A DNA stretch of 64,000 nucleotides from Oligoflexia bacterium (GTDB lineage: Bacteria; Bdellovibrionota; UBA1018): positions 17,696 through 81,695 of the forward strand of contig CAITVN010000121.1 of assembly GCA_903895855.1 (NCBI GenBank). Reading direction: 5' to 3'. The notes beneath the pieces are model-generated. The model was not told the origin of the DNA, did no database searches, and saw nothing but the letters and a program-made list of their open reading frames with translations. Each line of letters starts with the position of its first letter. Within the stretch, counting starts at the first letter, position 1. The translations under genes were made by a program, and so were the position numbers. This document shows, piece after piece, positions 8,835 to 17,625 of this stretch.

Positions 8835-9458
8835 ATGATGAATGACCTCAAACGCGTTTTACTCGCAGTCGTAGTCGCCGTATCATTCGCCGTACTCATT
8901 CGTGTCTTTGTTATTGAAGCCTACCGCATTCCCTCAACCAGTATGAAGCCGACTTTAGAACCGGGTGACACCGTGTTCGTCTACAAGTGGGGGTTTGGTT
9001 CGACAAAGGCATCTCAGGTACCCAATCTCGGTACTGTCATAGTCTACAATTCACCTAAAGAACCCGCAAAAGACTACATCAAACGGCTCATTGCTAAGGG
9101 CGGTGATCGGGTCGACCTCAAACGCGGCGAAATTTACATAAATGGCAACTCGATCAAGTTGTCAGGCAAATCTGGCCTTTGTCATGAAGAAGTGATTGGG
9201 CAAATCAAATTTGATGGCTGTTGGGATCCGCCGATTCTAAAAGACTTTGGTCCGATTATCATCGAAAAAGACCATTACTTTGTGATTGGAGACAGTCGCT
9301 CAGAATCAGTCATACCGTGGGAAATTATTTTGCCCCAAGCGATTCGTGGCATTGCCTGGCGGGTTTGGATTTCGGTCGAACCCACTGATCCGATGGGGGC
9401 ACCTGAGAGTTGGTTTTCGCGCTTTCGATTTGAACGAATGTTAAAGAGGGTCGAATGA
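8835..9458 (+). CDS. lepB: Signal peptidase I
   Basis: About 207 residues from the ATG at 8835 (another ATG follows at 8838; a TTG at 8820 is less likely). Membrane-bound serine protease that removes signal peptides from exported proteins. Seen: one N-terminal membrane span (VLLAVVVAVSFAVLIRVFV), box B with the catalytic Ser (YRIPSTSMKPTLEPGD), box D with the catalytic Lys (DYIKRLIAKGGDRVDL), and box E (VIGDSRSESVIPWE), which departs somewhat from the usual GDNRxxSxDSR. Starts 17 bases after lepA and overlaps pyrB by 4 bases, so it is cotranscribed. Confidence 0.93.
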   Translation: MMNDLKRVLLAVVVAVSFAVLIRVFVIEAYRIPSTSMKPTLEPGDTVFVYKWGFGSTKASQVPNLGTVIVYNSPKEPAKDYIKRLIAKGGDRVDLKRGEIYINGNSIKLSGKSGLCHEEVIGQIKFDGCWDPPILKDFGPIIIEKDHYFVIGDSRSESVIPWEIILPQAIRGIAWRVWISVEPTDPMGAPESWFSRFRFERMLKRVE

Positions 9459-10600
9459 CAGAGAAAATGACAGAGAAAATAAAAGAGACGCAAAAAGGCA
9501 AGCAAATGGCTAAGAATTTGAGTTCTCAGTTTCTAGAGTTAGCAAAGCCAACCAAACAAAAATTTCTCTTTCCGAACCACTTTATTTCGACACAAGACTT
9601 AACCCGAGAGCAGATTTTGAGTTTGCTGAACACAGCCACCCTGCTTGGACAGGCGCTCAAACAGGGCGACAAAAATTCTGACGATTCGCAAGGTGCCGCA
9701 GGGCCGACCAAATTGCCCCCTCTTTTGGCCAACAAAACGATCATCAATCTGTTTTTTGAGAATAGTACCCGAACCCGAACTTCTTTTGACCTAGCGGTGC
9801 GCAAACTCGGAGGATCAACCCTCAATTTCGCTTCTTCGACTTCGAGTGTAGAAAAAGGCGAAACTCTGGTTGATACCGCAAAAAATATTGTGGCGATGGG
9901 GGCTCATGGCATTGTCGTGCGGCACTCAAGCGCCGGAAGCCCACAGTTCTTGGCTTCGAATCTAGAAATTCCGGTCATTAATGCCGGTGACGGATTTCAC
10001 GAGCACCCCACTCAAGCCCTTCTCGATGCGTTTACGATGCGCGAGAAATTGGGTGATTTAGCGGGCAAACGCGTGGTGATTTTGGGTGACATTGCCCACA
10101 GTCGCGTGGCGCGATCAAATATTCATGTGCTGAAAAAATTAGGGGCAACAGTCGCAGTCAGTGGGCCGCCCACTTTGTTGCCGCCGAATCCAGAGGCCTT
10201 AGGGGTCGAAAGTAGTTTTCGAGTTGAGAGCCTGCTTGAGTCGGCCGATGTGGTGATGACTTTGCGAATTCAACGCGAGCGTCAGAATAAAATGCAGTTA
10301 CCGTCGCTCGATGAGTACACCCGTTTTTGGGGATTGACCAAAGAGCGAGCGAGTCGCTTGAAGCCCGGCGCAATCATTTTGCATCCGGGCCCCATTAATC
10401 GCGGAGTCGAAGTCGATGCCGAAGTCGCTGACGGCGACCGTTCGGTCATTCTTCACCAGGTAGCGAGTGGCATCTTGGTTCGCATGGCGGTACTGGCTCA
10501 CGTGTGTGAGCCCAAAGGCACGGCGCAATGGTTGGCGGAGGTTTCGGGGCAGTCGAGTTCTCAGTCGACCTCACGGTCGACTTCAGGAGGTGTCTCATGA
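9455..10600 (+). CDS. pyrB: Aspartate carbamoyltransferase catalytic chain
   Basis: Joins carbamoyl phosphate and aspartate, the first committed step of pyrimidine synthesis. Seen: carbamoyl-phosphate loop FFENSTRTRTSFDLA, RHSSAGSPQF, HPTQALLDAFT, and HPGPINRGVEVD near the C-terminus. The 381 residues exceed the usual ~310: there is a hydrophilic N-terminal extension of about 35 residues (a later ATG at 9506 would shorten it) and a Ser-rich tail encoded over the pyrC ribosome site. No pyrI regulatory gene is adjacent. The ATGA overlaps with lepB and pyrC point to coupled translation. Confidence 0.95.
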   Translation: MTEKMTEKIKETQKGKQMAKNLSSQFLELAKPTKQKFLFPNHFISTQDLTREQILSLLNTATLLGQALKQGDKNSDDSQGAAGPTKLPPLLANKTIINLFFENSTRTRTSFDLAVRKLGGSTLNFASSTSSVEKGETLVDTAKNIVAMGAHGIVVRHSSAGSPQFLASNLEIPVINAGDGFHEHPTQALLDAFTMREKLGDLAGKRVVILGDIAHSRVARSNIHVLKKLGATVAVSGPPTLLPPNPEALGVESSFRVESLLESADVVMTLRIQRERQNKMQLPSLDEYTRFWGLTKERASRLKPGAIILHPGPINRGVEVDAEVADGDRSVILHQVASGILVRMAVLAHVCEPKGTAQWLAEVSGQSSSQSTSRSTSGGVS

Positions 10601-11898
10601 CTGTTTTGAGTGGTGCTCTCTTAATTCAGGGGGGGCGTGTGATTGACCCCGCCAATCATCTTGATCATGAAAAAGACTTATTGATAAAAGATGGAAAAAT
10701 TCTAGCGATCGACAATCCTGGCTCAATTCCGGTTGCGCCAGGTTCTGAATTTTTGAAATTATCCGGCCAGTGGATTTTGCCCGGCTTCATCGATGTGCAC
10801 GTGCACCTACGTGAACCAGGTCTTGAATACAAAGAGACGATCGCAACGGGCACTGCCGCTGCTGTTGCCGGTGGTTTTACCTCAGTTGCGTGCATGGCAA
10901 ACACTCAGCCCGTCAACGATTCGGCCTATGTGACCACGTTTATTCGCGAGCGAGCCAAAGAGACGGCAGTTTGCCGCGTGTTTCCGATCGGTGCGGTAAC
11001 CAAGGGCCTGAAAGGCGAAGAGCTCGCTGAGATTGGGTCGATGATTGCCGCAGGGGCGTGTGCGCTCAGTGATGATGGCATGCCTGTGATGAATTCATAT
11101 CTGATGAGAAAAGCGCTTGATTACGCAAAGGCATTTGATGTGGCTGTGATCAGTCACGCTGAAGATGCCAATTTGGTTGGTCAAGGGGTGATGAATGAAG
11201 GAGCTCTTTCAAACGCCTTAGGATTACGCGGAAACCCAGCGGCGGCTGAAGAGATCATGGTCGCCAGAGAAATTGCGCTTTGCCGATTAACAAAGGCACG
11301 AGTGCACATCGCTCACGTTTCAACGGCTTTAGCGGTAGAATTGATTAAGCGAGCAAAAGAAGAAGGACTGCCATTGACGGCCGAAGTTTGTCCGCACCAT
11401 TTGGTCTTAGATGAAACCTGTCTGCAGACTTACGATACCAATTGCAAAATGGCGCCGCCATTAAGAACCGCTAAAGACACGGAATGTTTGGTCGCGGCGC
11501 TGGCTAGTGGTGTGATTGATATGATCGCTACCGATCATGCGCCCCATGGAGTCGTTGACAAGTGTGTTGAATTTGACCGCGCGTCGAACGGAATACTCGG
11601 GCTACAGACGGCTGTACCATTGACCTACGAATTAGTGGCTCGGGGGTTGATTTCTCGAAATCGGTGGATTGACTCGTTGACTGCGAGCCCCGCTAAATTG
11701 ATCAATCATCCTGAGTTAGGTTCGGTGCGTGTGGGGGGGGGTGCAGATCTGACGATTTTTGACTCGAAAGCAAGCTGGCTATACGATCAGCGCCAAAATG
11801 TTTCAAAAAGTTCAAACTCGCCATTTTTTGGATTCAAATTGAATTCAAAAATAGGGGCGACCATTGTGGGGGGTAAGCTTGTCTATCAAAATTCCTGA
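10597..11898 (+). CDS. pyrC: Dihydroorotase (class I, PyrC/PyrX type)
   Basis: Zinc amidohydrolase cyclising carbamoyl aspartate to dihydroorotate. The ATG at 10597 overlaps the pyrB stop and follows AGGAGG by about six bases; the longer open frame to 10528 is read-through into pyrB. Seen: metal-binding DVHVHLREPGLEYKETI, SDDGMPV, ISHAEDANL, HIAHVSTA, the EVCPHHLVL metal-ligand region and ATDHAPH. 433 residues, normal for the long class I dihydroorotases that often associate with PyrB. Translationally coupled to pyrB and overlapping carA. Confidence 0.95.
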   Translation: MTVLSGALLIQGGRVIDPANHLDHEKDLLIKDGKILAIDNPGSIPVAPGSEFLKLSGQWILPGFIDVHVHLREPGLEYKETIATGTAAAVAGGFTSVACMANTQPVNDSAYVTTFIRERAKETAVCRVFPIGAVTKGLKGEELAEIGSMIAAGACALSDDGMPVMNSYLMRKALDYAKAFDVAVISHAEDANLVGQGVMNEGALSNALGLRGNPAAAEEIMVAREIALCRLTKARVHIAHVSTALAVELIKRAKEEGLPLTAEVCPHHLVLDETCLQTYDTNCKMAPPLRTAKDTECLVAALASGVIDMIATDHAPHGVVDKCVEFDRASNGILGLQTAVPLTYELVARGLISRNRWIDSLTASPAKLINHPELGSVRVGGGADLTIFDSKASWLYDQRQNVSKSSNSPFFGFKLNSKIGATIVGGKLVYQNS

Positions 11899-13090
11899 GA
11901 GCAGAACTCCTAGCAGCGAAACTTGTGAAGGCGCTCTGATCATTGAATCTGACCGCCCGAATGAATCGCCGGTCATTTTTCGCGGAAAATTGCGTGGTTG
12001 GATGCCAAGCGTTCAGAGTCTAGCTGGAGGCCTCGAAGGTAGCCTGACACGCGGCTACGGCGAGGCAGTATTCAATACCTCGCTTACGGGATACCAAGAA
12101 ATTTTGACTGACCCCTCTTATTTTAAACAAATTATATGTATGACGGCTCCGCACATTGGCAACACCGGTTTGAATTCGCAAGACAATGAGAGTTCAAAAA
12201 TTTGGTGTGCCGGTCTGGTCATTCATGATGAATCGACTCTCGTGTCAAATTGGCGAGCTGAGAGCTCGCTGCTCAGTCGGTTAGCGTTAGAACGTGTGCC
12301 ATTCCTGGTAGAGGCTGATACCCGAGCCATTACTCGTTACCTGCGAACAAGGGGCGTGGCGCGGGCCTTGCTGTTGCCGGCTTCAGAGGCTCACAAGGCA
12401 AGCGCTCTCTTTCGTGAGTTGCCCGCTTTTGAGGGAGTTGATTTCATTTCTCAAGTTTCAACTCGCGCGCCTTATCGCTTTGATTCAAATTCAAACTCGC
12501 CACGTGCGTTCAAGGTTTCGGTTCTCGATTTTGGTGTAAAGACTAACTTGCTGCGTATGCTTTCGAATGCGGGTTGTGAGTGTGAAGTGTTTCCGTCAAC
12601 GACAGGGGTTCAAGAGTTGCTCAAGTCAAACCCTGACGGAGTGTTCTTGTCTAACGGGCCGGGCGATCCTTCAGCGGCAGTTGTAGCGATTCAAACCGTC
12701 AAAAATTTGATTGCCAAAAAAATTCCGGTATTCGGTGTTTGTATGGGGCACCAAGTTCTCGCTTTGGCGAGCGGGGCGAAAACCTACAAGTTGAAATTTG
12801 GCCATCGTGGCGGCAATCACCCGGTCAAAGACTTCGAGGCTGACCAGGTGCAAGTGAGTTCTCACAATCACGGTTATGCGGTCGACGAGGCCAGTTTACC
12901 TAGAGAGGTTGAAGTGACTCACAAAAGCCTCAATGACCAAACCATCGAGGGCATCAGACTCAAGCACTCACCAGCTTTTTCGGTACAGTACCATCCTGAG
13001 GCTTGCCCTGGACCCCATGACTCGTACATACTCTTTGAACGGTTTATTGATCTCATGCGAAGGCACCCAAATGTATCATCAATATCTTGA
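11879..13090 (+). CDS. carA: Carbamoyl-phosphate synthase small (glutaminase) subunit
   Basis: Hydrolyses glutamine and feeds ammonia to CarB for carbamoyl phosphate synthesis. Seen: the CarA-specific N-terminal domain (LTGYQEILTDPSYFKQII, APHIGNTG) and a C-terminal class I GATase with catalytic Cys in FGVCMGHQVLALA and His/Glu in SVQYHPEACPGPHDS. The start is uncertain: no ATG is available, and TTG at 11879 after a run of G residues looks best (TTG 11864 is the alternative). It overlaps the end of pyrC. The partner carB is not in this window, so it must lie elsewhere. Confidence 0.93.
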   Translation: MSIKIPESRTPSSETCEGALIIESDRPNESPVIFRGKLRGWMPSVQSLAGGLEGSLTRGYGEAVFNTSLTGYQEILTDPSYFKQIICMTAPHIGNTGLNSQDNESSKIWCAGLVIHDESTLVSNWRAESSLLSRLALERVPFLVEADTRAITRYLRTRGVARALLLPASEAHKASALFRELPAFEGVDFISQVSTRAPYRFDSNSNSPRAFKVSVLDFGVKTNLLRMLSNAGCECEVFPSTTGVQELLKSNPDGVFLSNGPGDPSAAVVAIQTVKNLIAKKIPVFGVCMGHQVLALASGAKTYKLKFGHRGGNHPVKDFEADQVQVSSHNHGYAVDEASLPREVEVTHKSLNDQTIEGIRLKHSPAFSVQYHPEACPGPHDSYILFERFIDLMRRHPNVSSIS

Positions 13091-13712
13091 TCCAGTTATC
13101 GAAGAGTTTACTACTCGAGAGTATTACCCGATCGTTTACCAAGCGAAGCAAGAATATTTTGAAAAAGCGGGCATCGTTTATGAAGACGATGTCGAGTTTG
13201 ATCAGCGCATGTCGATTTTTATGGATTGGTTTCTTTTCGATCGCGACCTTCCGGGTGTCGATTTGCCGCCCATTAAGTATTATTTTCGAAAAAACAAAGA
13301 CAAGTTCACGAACGAAGAACTCAATATCTACAAAGATTTCTGTGCCACGATACATTCGATTTACCGCTTGAAGCGGCATAAATTATTTGGGCATGGCTTG
13401 TTGGCGAAAGATCTCTTTTCGAACAAAACCTACACGGTGAGCGATCCTGAAATCACCAAGGGATTTACCCGCGGAGATATCTTCGAAGCTCGTATCATTC
13501 CTTTTAAGGGTAACTTTCACTTCTCTCGTGGGTTCTGTTTTCACCCAGTAGAGATGGTTTCGTTCATTTCTAGCGAAATTAAGAAGGTTCGGTACCAAGA
13601 AAAAGTGCGACAGACCAAATTGATTTTGCAGCTTTCAGGAATGAAACTTAAGCACCTTCGGTTTCAGCACATAGATATCAAGCACATATACACCTTCGAT
13701 TCGCGGTTCTAG
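13071..13712 (+). CDS. Conserved-looking hypothetical protein after carA
   Basis: 213 residues from the ATG at 13071, which overlaps the end of carA by 20 bases; the open frame further upstream is carA shadow. No family recognised. Rich in aromatic and charged residues (MYHQYLDPVIEEFTTREYYP; DWFLFDRDLPG), soluble, no signal peptide or membrane span. The C-terminal half has alternating strands, e.g. FTRGDIFEARIIPFKGNFHF, and a basic end. The composition suggests a cytoplasmic protein, possibly RNA-related (the GDIFEARIIPF segment looks like a small barrel), but this is a guess. Translation may be coupled to carA. Confidence 0.75.
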   Translation: MYHQYLDPVIEEFTTREYYPIVYQAKQEYFEKAGIVYEDDVEFDQRMSIFMDWFLFDRDLPGVDLPPIKYYFRKNKDKFTNEELNIYKDFCATIHSIYRLKRHKLFGHGLLAKDLFSNKTYTVSDPEITKGFTRGDIFEARIIPFKGNFHFSRGFCFHPVEMVSFISSEIKKVRYQEKVRQTKLILQLSGMKLKHLRFQHIDIKHIYTFDSRF

Positions 13713-13762
13713 TGTCGCCAAATGCAACAATGTTGTAAAACGATACAACTAATTGAAATCAT

Positions 13763-13789
13763 TAAATAATTCTTGCGCTCTACCGATAA
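13763..13789 (+). promoter_or_regulatory. Sigma-28 (FliA)-like promoter
   Basis: TAAA at 13763-13766, exactly 15 bases, then ACCGATAA at 13782-13789. This differs in one base from the enterobacterial sigma-28 consensus TAAA-N15-GCCGATAA. It lies about 90 bases before the start of the Ala/Lys-rich gene at 13881. The match is seen; use by a flagellar-type sigma factor is inferred. Confidence 0.55.
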
Positions 13790-13880
13790 GACGGGTAGTG
13801 TTAGAAACAGATAAACACTGAGTTTCAGATTGAGTGTCAGTCAGATGCCGGTGGTTAGAACTTAAACTTAAGGAGATATC

Positions 13881-14099
13881 ATGAAAACTACATTAATCGC
13901 TTTAGTCGCTCTTTTCTCATTCGCAGCTTACGCTAACGAAACAGCAGCTCCAGCCGCTGCAGCTGCACCAGCAGCTGTGACTGCTCCAGCTACCGATGCT
14001 GCTCCAGCTCCAAAAGCTGCTAAAGAGCACAAAGCTAAGAAAAAAGCTAAAAAAGCAAAAAAAGCTAAAAAAGAAGCTGCTGCACCAGCTGCACAGTAA
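13881..14099 (+). CDS. Small exported Ala/Lys-rich protein
   Basis: 72 residues with a clear signal peptide (MKTTLIALVALFSFAAYA, cleavage after AYA), then Ala/Pro-rich sequence and a C-terminal Lys/Ala block (KAKKKAKKAKKAKK). Strong ribosome site AAGGAG. The composition resembles periplasmic acid-shock (Asr-like) and histone-H1-like tails, which bind polyanions; no true homology is claimed. Its own promoter (13763-13789) and terminator (14125-14159), plus near-uniform GCT/GCA and AAA/AAG codons, suggest a highly expressed monocistronic gene. A periplasmic or surface polycation is the likely role. Confidence 0.85.
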   Translation: MKTTLIALVALFSFAAYANETAAPAAAAAPAAVTAPATDAAPAPKAAKEHKAKKKAKKAKKAKKEAAAPAAQ

Positions 14100-14124
14100 T
14101 CTTTATTAGTTAAAGATTTGAGAG

Positions 14125-14159
14125 GCCGCTCCCATTAAATTGGGGGCGGCTTTTTTTTT
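14125..14159 (+). terminator. Rho-independent terminator
   Basis: GC-rich stem GCCGCTCCCA / TGGGGGCGGC around an AATTAAAT-like loop, followed by nine T residues. It lies 25 bases after the Ala/Lys-rich gene. Confidence 0.9.
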
Positions 14160-14207
14160 GGTTAAAAGCTAGTCAGAGTTCATGGCCTAGGATAAATTTG
14201 AATCTGC

Positions 14208-15365
14208 ATGGCTAGAACTCCTCGTAAAATTTTATTAATGAAACTGCGATCTTTGGGTGACACGTTGTTATTGACGGCCCCTATCGCTTCAATCAAAGAA
14301 CAATGGCCAGATGTCTCGATTCACCTTGCTGTTAATTCTAAGTGGTCAGAACTCTTTTTGAGAGACAGTCGTATCGCTCGAGTCTGGACCTACGATAAAC
14401 ACAAAGAGACCCCTGCACGGGCGAAGGCAGTTGCTCACCTAGCGCTTAAACTTTATCGCGAAAAATTTGATGTCGTCGTTAATTTTCACGCAAGCCCATC
14501 GAGCGCTACCGTAGCACTGGCTACTCGCGCCCCGATTCGAGCCGTCCATTTTCACGGCCACAAAGCTAAGAATAAATATTCTACCGTTGAAATTCCTGGC
14601 AAAGGAATCTTGAAGCCCATTATCGAAAGAGATATGGATAGCCTTCGGGCGATCGGTCTGAAAATTCCAGAAGGGCTCTTGCCTGAGGTTTCTCTGTCTT
14701 ACCAAGAAGTCATTCAGGGGCGCGAAAGAATTCGTTTTTCGAAGGGTGTACCTTTACTCGCAATTGGTTTGGGTTCGGCAAGGCCCGCAAAAGCCTGGCC
14801 GATTAATCGTTTTGCTGAAATTGCAGTGAGATGGTGCGAGCGCGGATTTGATGGAACCCCTGGCGCTGTGGTTGGTTTCACTGGGCCAGATGAAAACAGC
14901 GTTGCCCACGATTTTTTGAAAGCTATCGATGATTTGTTAGCTCATCGATCAGCAACTCATCGCCAAGAAGTGCGTGATCGCATTCAAGTAGAAATGTCAC
15001 CCAACATTCGAACAATGGCCGCCATGATGAAAAACTGTCAGGCGTTTATTGGAAACGACTCGGGCCCAAGGCATTTGGCCGTTGCAGTCGGAACTCCGAG
15101 TTTAACTTTGTTTGGTCCAGAAGATCCATTTGAGTGGCACCCTTACCCTGTTGCTCAGCATCCGTTTCTGTTCATAGAAAATCTTGGCTGCCGAAATGAT
15201 CATGACCAAGGGTTTAGGCCGTGGTGCGGAGTTCATGAGTGCGTGAATCATGGCCATCAGTGCATGGAAAAAATAGGTATCGAAGAGACCTATGCAAAAC
15301 TCGTTGAGATGGGTCCGGCTATTAAAGATGTCATCGAAAGGCGAGTAGGAAATTTGCTTTCATGA
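14208..15365 (+). CDS. Glycosyltransferase family 9 (heptosyltransferase-like)
   Basis: 385 residues. GT9 enzymes transfer ADP-heptose or related sugars to lipopolysaccharide core on the inner face of the inner membrane. Seen: N-terminal ILLMKLRSLGDTLLLTAPI, typical of WaaC/WaaF-like proteins, a GLGSARPAKAWP segment, and the C-terminal donor site GNDSGPRHLAVAVGTPSLTL followed by FGPEDPFEWHPY. The residue C-terminal region with several Cys (GCRNDHDQGFRPWCGVHEC) is seen in many GT9 proteins. Its stop overlaps the next gene (ATGA), forming a three-gene unit with the GT2 genes. Confidence 0.9.
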   Translation: MARTPRKILLMKLRSLGDTLLLTAPIASIKEQWPDVSIHLAVNSKWSELFLRDSRIARVWTYDKHKETPARAKAVAHLALKLYREKFDVVVNFHASPSSATVALATRAPIRAVHFHGHKAKNKYSTVEIPGKGILKPIIERDMDSLRAIGLKIPEGLLPEVSLSYQEVIQGRERIRFSKGVPLLAIGLGSARPAKAWPINRFAEIAVRWCERGFDGTPGAVVGFTGPDENSVAHDFLKAIDDLLAHRSATHRQEVRDRIQVEMSPNIRTMAAMMKNCQAFIGNDSGPRHLAVAVGTPSLTLFGPEDPFEWHPYPVAQHPFLFIENLGCRNDHDQGFRPWCGVHECVNHGHQCMEKIGIEETYAKLVEMGPAIKDVIERRVGNLLS

Positions 15366-16270
15366 AAGTGTCTGGATTTACGATCGTTCGAAACGGCGTA
15401 GCCTTTGACTATCCGTTTGTAGAGTCGCTGAGGTCACTGGCTCCGTTAGTTGACGAGTTAGTAGTTAATGTGGGCGATTGCGATGACGGAACCCTAGAGG
15501 CGGTCGAAGCCGTGCGCACTGAGTTTCCGTCGGTTCAGTGGGTAGTTTTTCGTTCAGTTTGGCCGCTCAATGATCCTGAAAAAAAACGATCTGGATTGAT
15601 ACTGTCTGAGCAGACAAATCTTGCGCTTGCTCAGTGTACTGGTGATTGGTGTATTTATTTGCAGGCCGACGAAGTGTTTCACGAAGAAGATCGGGCGAAA
15701 ATCATTGAGACCCTAAAATCAATCGATCAAGACAAGCGAGTTGAGGGAATCGTACTGAACTATCGACATCTGTATGGATCATTTGATGTCGAGCAATATT
15801 CTCGCAGCGCTTACCGCCGAGAGGTGCGCATTGTGCGCAATCAGATAGGAATCAAAAGTGTGGGCGACGCTCAAAGTTTTCGGGCTGCCGATGGCTCAAA
15901 GCCCAGGGTTGTTCTAAGCTGTGCACGGGTATTTCATTACGGTTGGGTGCGAGACCCCAAAGCAATGAAAGACAAAACTTTTTTTCTCGATCAGCTCTAC
16001 CATGGTTCGGCAAGTGAGTCTGAACTTGAGGTTGGTATCCCTAAAACCAAAGACAACTACCGTTACAAGCGCTTCGTGGGCTTGCGGCTGTTTAAAGAAA
16101 CCCACCCACAGGTGATGAGTGAACGAATTTCAAAGAAAAATTGGACTTGGGACTTCAAGAATTCGTCACTTGAATTGCATTGGTCTGACGCCAAAAAATT
16201 AGTGCTCGATTCGTTAGAATCACTGACAGGAATTCGATTTTTCGAATATAAGAGTTATCGGTTCTTATGA
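15362..16270 (+). CDS. Glycosyltransferase family 2-like protein
   Basis: 302 residues, GT-A fold. Starts VSGFTIVRNGVAFDYPFVES, then DELVVNVGDCDDGT and a metal/donor-binding region at IYLQADEVFHEED (DxD-like variant Q-A-D-E). The later region with VFHYGWVRDPKAM is common in this GT2 subgroup. Donor and acceptor unknown; probably lipopolysaccharide or surface glycan assembly given its neighbours. Overlaps the preceding GT9 gene and the following GT2-GNAT gene by four bases each. Confidence 0.85.
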   Translation: MKVSGFTIVRNGVAFDYPFVESLRSLAPLVDELVVNVGDCDDGTLEAVEAVRTEFPSVQWVVFRSVWPLNDPEKKRSGLILSEQTNLALAQCTGDWCIYLQADEVFHEEDRAKIIETLKSIDQDKRVEGIVLNYRHLYGSFDVEQYSRSAYRREVRIVRNQIGIKSVGDAQSFRAADGSKPRVVLSCARVFHYGWVRDPKAMKDKTFFLDQLYHGSASESELEVGIPKTKDNYRYKRFVGLRLFKETHPQVMSERISKKNWTWDFKNSSLELHWSDAKKLVLDSLESLTGIRFFEYKSYRFL

Positions 16271-17625
16271 GTAAGTTGAACACACCTAGCGCATCAGTTT
16301 TTGTCACCACTTACAATATGCCTGAACACCTGGCTCTTGTACTGGCGGGGCTAGAACGCCAATCATTTACGAATGTCGAAGTCTTCATTTGCGATGATGG
16401 TTCAGATCATGAAACCCAGAAAATGGTGACCGAGTTTCAATTGCGAGCGCCTTTTCGGGTGTCTCACCTTTGGCAACGAAATCGGGGATTTCGCAAATGC
16501 CGAATTCTGAATCAGGCTTTAGGCCAAGCTCGCGGCGATTTGTGCATCTTCTTAGACGGTGATTGCATTCCTCATCGGCACTTTTTTCGAGATCACATTG
16601 AATCGTACGCGCCAGGTACTTTTGGTGCCGGGCGAAGGTTTGAAGTTGGGCCAGAATTAGCGAAAACACTGACTGTCTCTAAGATTAGGCACGGCTGGTT
16701 AGATTACCCGAAGTGGGGCCTTATTCGTAGCGTCTTGAAGAAAGATTCGACGCATCTTCAGCGAACGATGAGAGTTCTCAATCCATTTCTGCGATCAGTA
16801 TTGCGGCTCAATCGAGTTATCGACATGAAGGGGTGCAACTATTCGGTGTCGAGATCTGATCTTCTCAAAATTAACGGGTTTGACGAATTTTTTGAAGGGT
16901 ATGGTAGAGAAGACACCGACGTTGAAGAGCGATTAAAAAATCTAGGATTAGAGATTCGTTCTCTCAAGGGCATGGCCTTACAGTTTCATGTTTGGCATGC
17001 GCGCCGAGAGTTCACTCCGAAGAATGATACCCTGCTTGACTTAACAAAAGGTCGTGAACTCGTGCGGTGCAAAGCCGGGGTGTTTCAGGAGTTTCTCATT
17101 GAAAAAGCGACTCTAGGTGACTTGATTGAGTTGTGCCGCGTCTACGCTGAATCATGGAAAGCCCATTATGTAGGGTTATTGCCGCAAGATTTTCTTGATT
17201 CGCTGAATGAAGTTTCGGCTCAGTCATTTTTTAGTGACTATTTAACCAAAGCGTCTGAAAACCCCAGTCAGTTCTTAGTTTTGAAGGCAAGTGATAGCCA
17301 AAAAGAAGTGGTAGGGTTCTTGGTAGGGGGGGTTGATCGGTTTGCCCAATTGGGTGGTGGCCCCGATGTGGGTGAAATCATTTCATTTTACACGAGTCCA
17401 GAAATGCAGCGCAGACACCTCGGAACCCAATTGTTCAACGTAGCGAAAACTTGGTACCTTGAAAACCATTTTTCTAGACTGAGAACTTGGGTTTTACACA
17501 CAAATCCTTCGCGCATGTTTTACGAAAAACTGGGCGGAAAGTTGACCGCCCACACTAAAACACAAGTCGTTGGTGGCCAGACTTGTTTTGATTTGTGCTA
17601 CGAGTGGAAGCCTCTTAAATTCTGA
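16267..17625 (+). CDS. GT2 glycosyltransferase fused to a GNAT N-acetyltransferase domain
   Basis: 452 residues in two parts. Residues 1 to about 265 are a GT2 domain of the chondroitin-polymerase/galactosyltransferase type: SVFVTTYNMPEHL, CDDGSD, FLDGDCIPH (DxD-like), and GYGREDTDVEERL as acceptor/base region. Residues about 275-452 resemble GNAT acetyltransferases: an N-terminal segment LIELCRVYAESWKAHY, ISFYTSPEMQRRHLGTQL (acetyl-CoA pyrophosphate loop) and NPSRMFYEKLGGKL. Inference: one protein adds a sugar and acetylates an amine, possibly on the same glycan. Overlaps the upstream GT2 gene by 4 bases. Confidence 0.85.
   Translation: MSKLNTPSASVFVTTYNMPEHLALVLAGLERQSFTNVEVFICDDGSDHETQKMVTEFQLRAPFRVSHLWQRNRGFRKCRILNQALGQARGDLCIFLDGDCIPHRHFFRDHIESYAPGTFGAGRRFEVGPELAKTLTVSKIRHGWLDYPKWGLIRSVLKKDSTHLQRTMRVLNPFLRSVLRLNRVIDMKGCNYSVSRSDLLKINGFDEFFEGYGREDTDVEERLKNLGLEIRSLKGMALQFHVWHARREFTPKNDTLLDLTKGRELVRCKAGVFQEFLIEKATLGDLIELCRVYAESWKAHYVGLLPQDFLDSLNEVSAQSFFSDYLTKASENPSQFLVLKASDSQKEVVGFLVGGVDRFAQLGGGPDVGEIISFYTSPEMQRRHLGTQLFNVAKTWYLENHFSRLRTWVLHTNPSRMFYEKLGGKLTAHTKTQVVGGQTCFDLCYEWKPLKF

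Noticed and set aside
12933..13070. Longer form of the hypothetical gene after carA
   Set aside because: This part is the carA coding region in another frame.
11879..13712. carB immediately downstream of carA
   Set aside because: The following frame has no synthetase domain and is only 213 residues.
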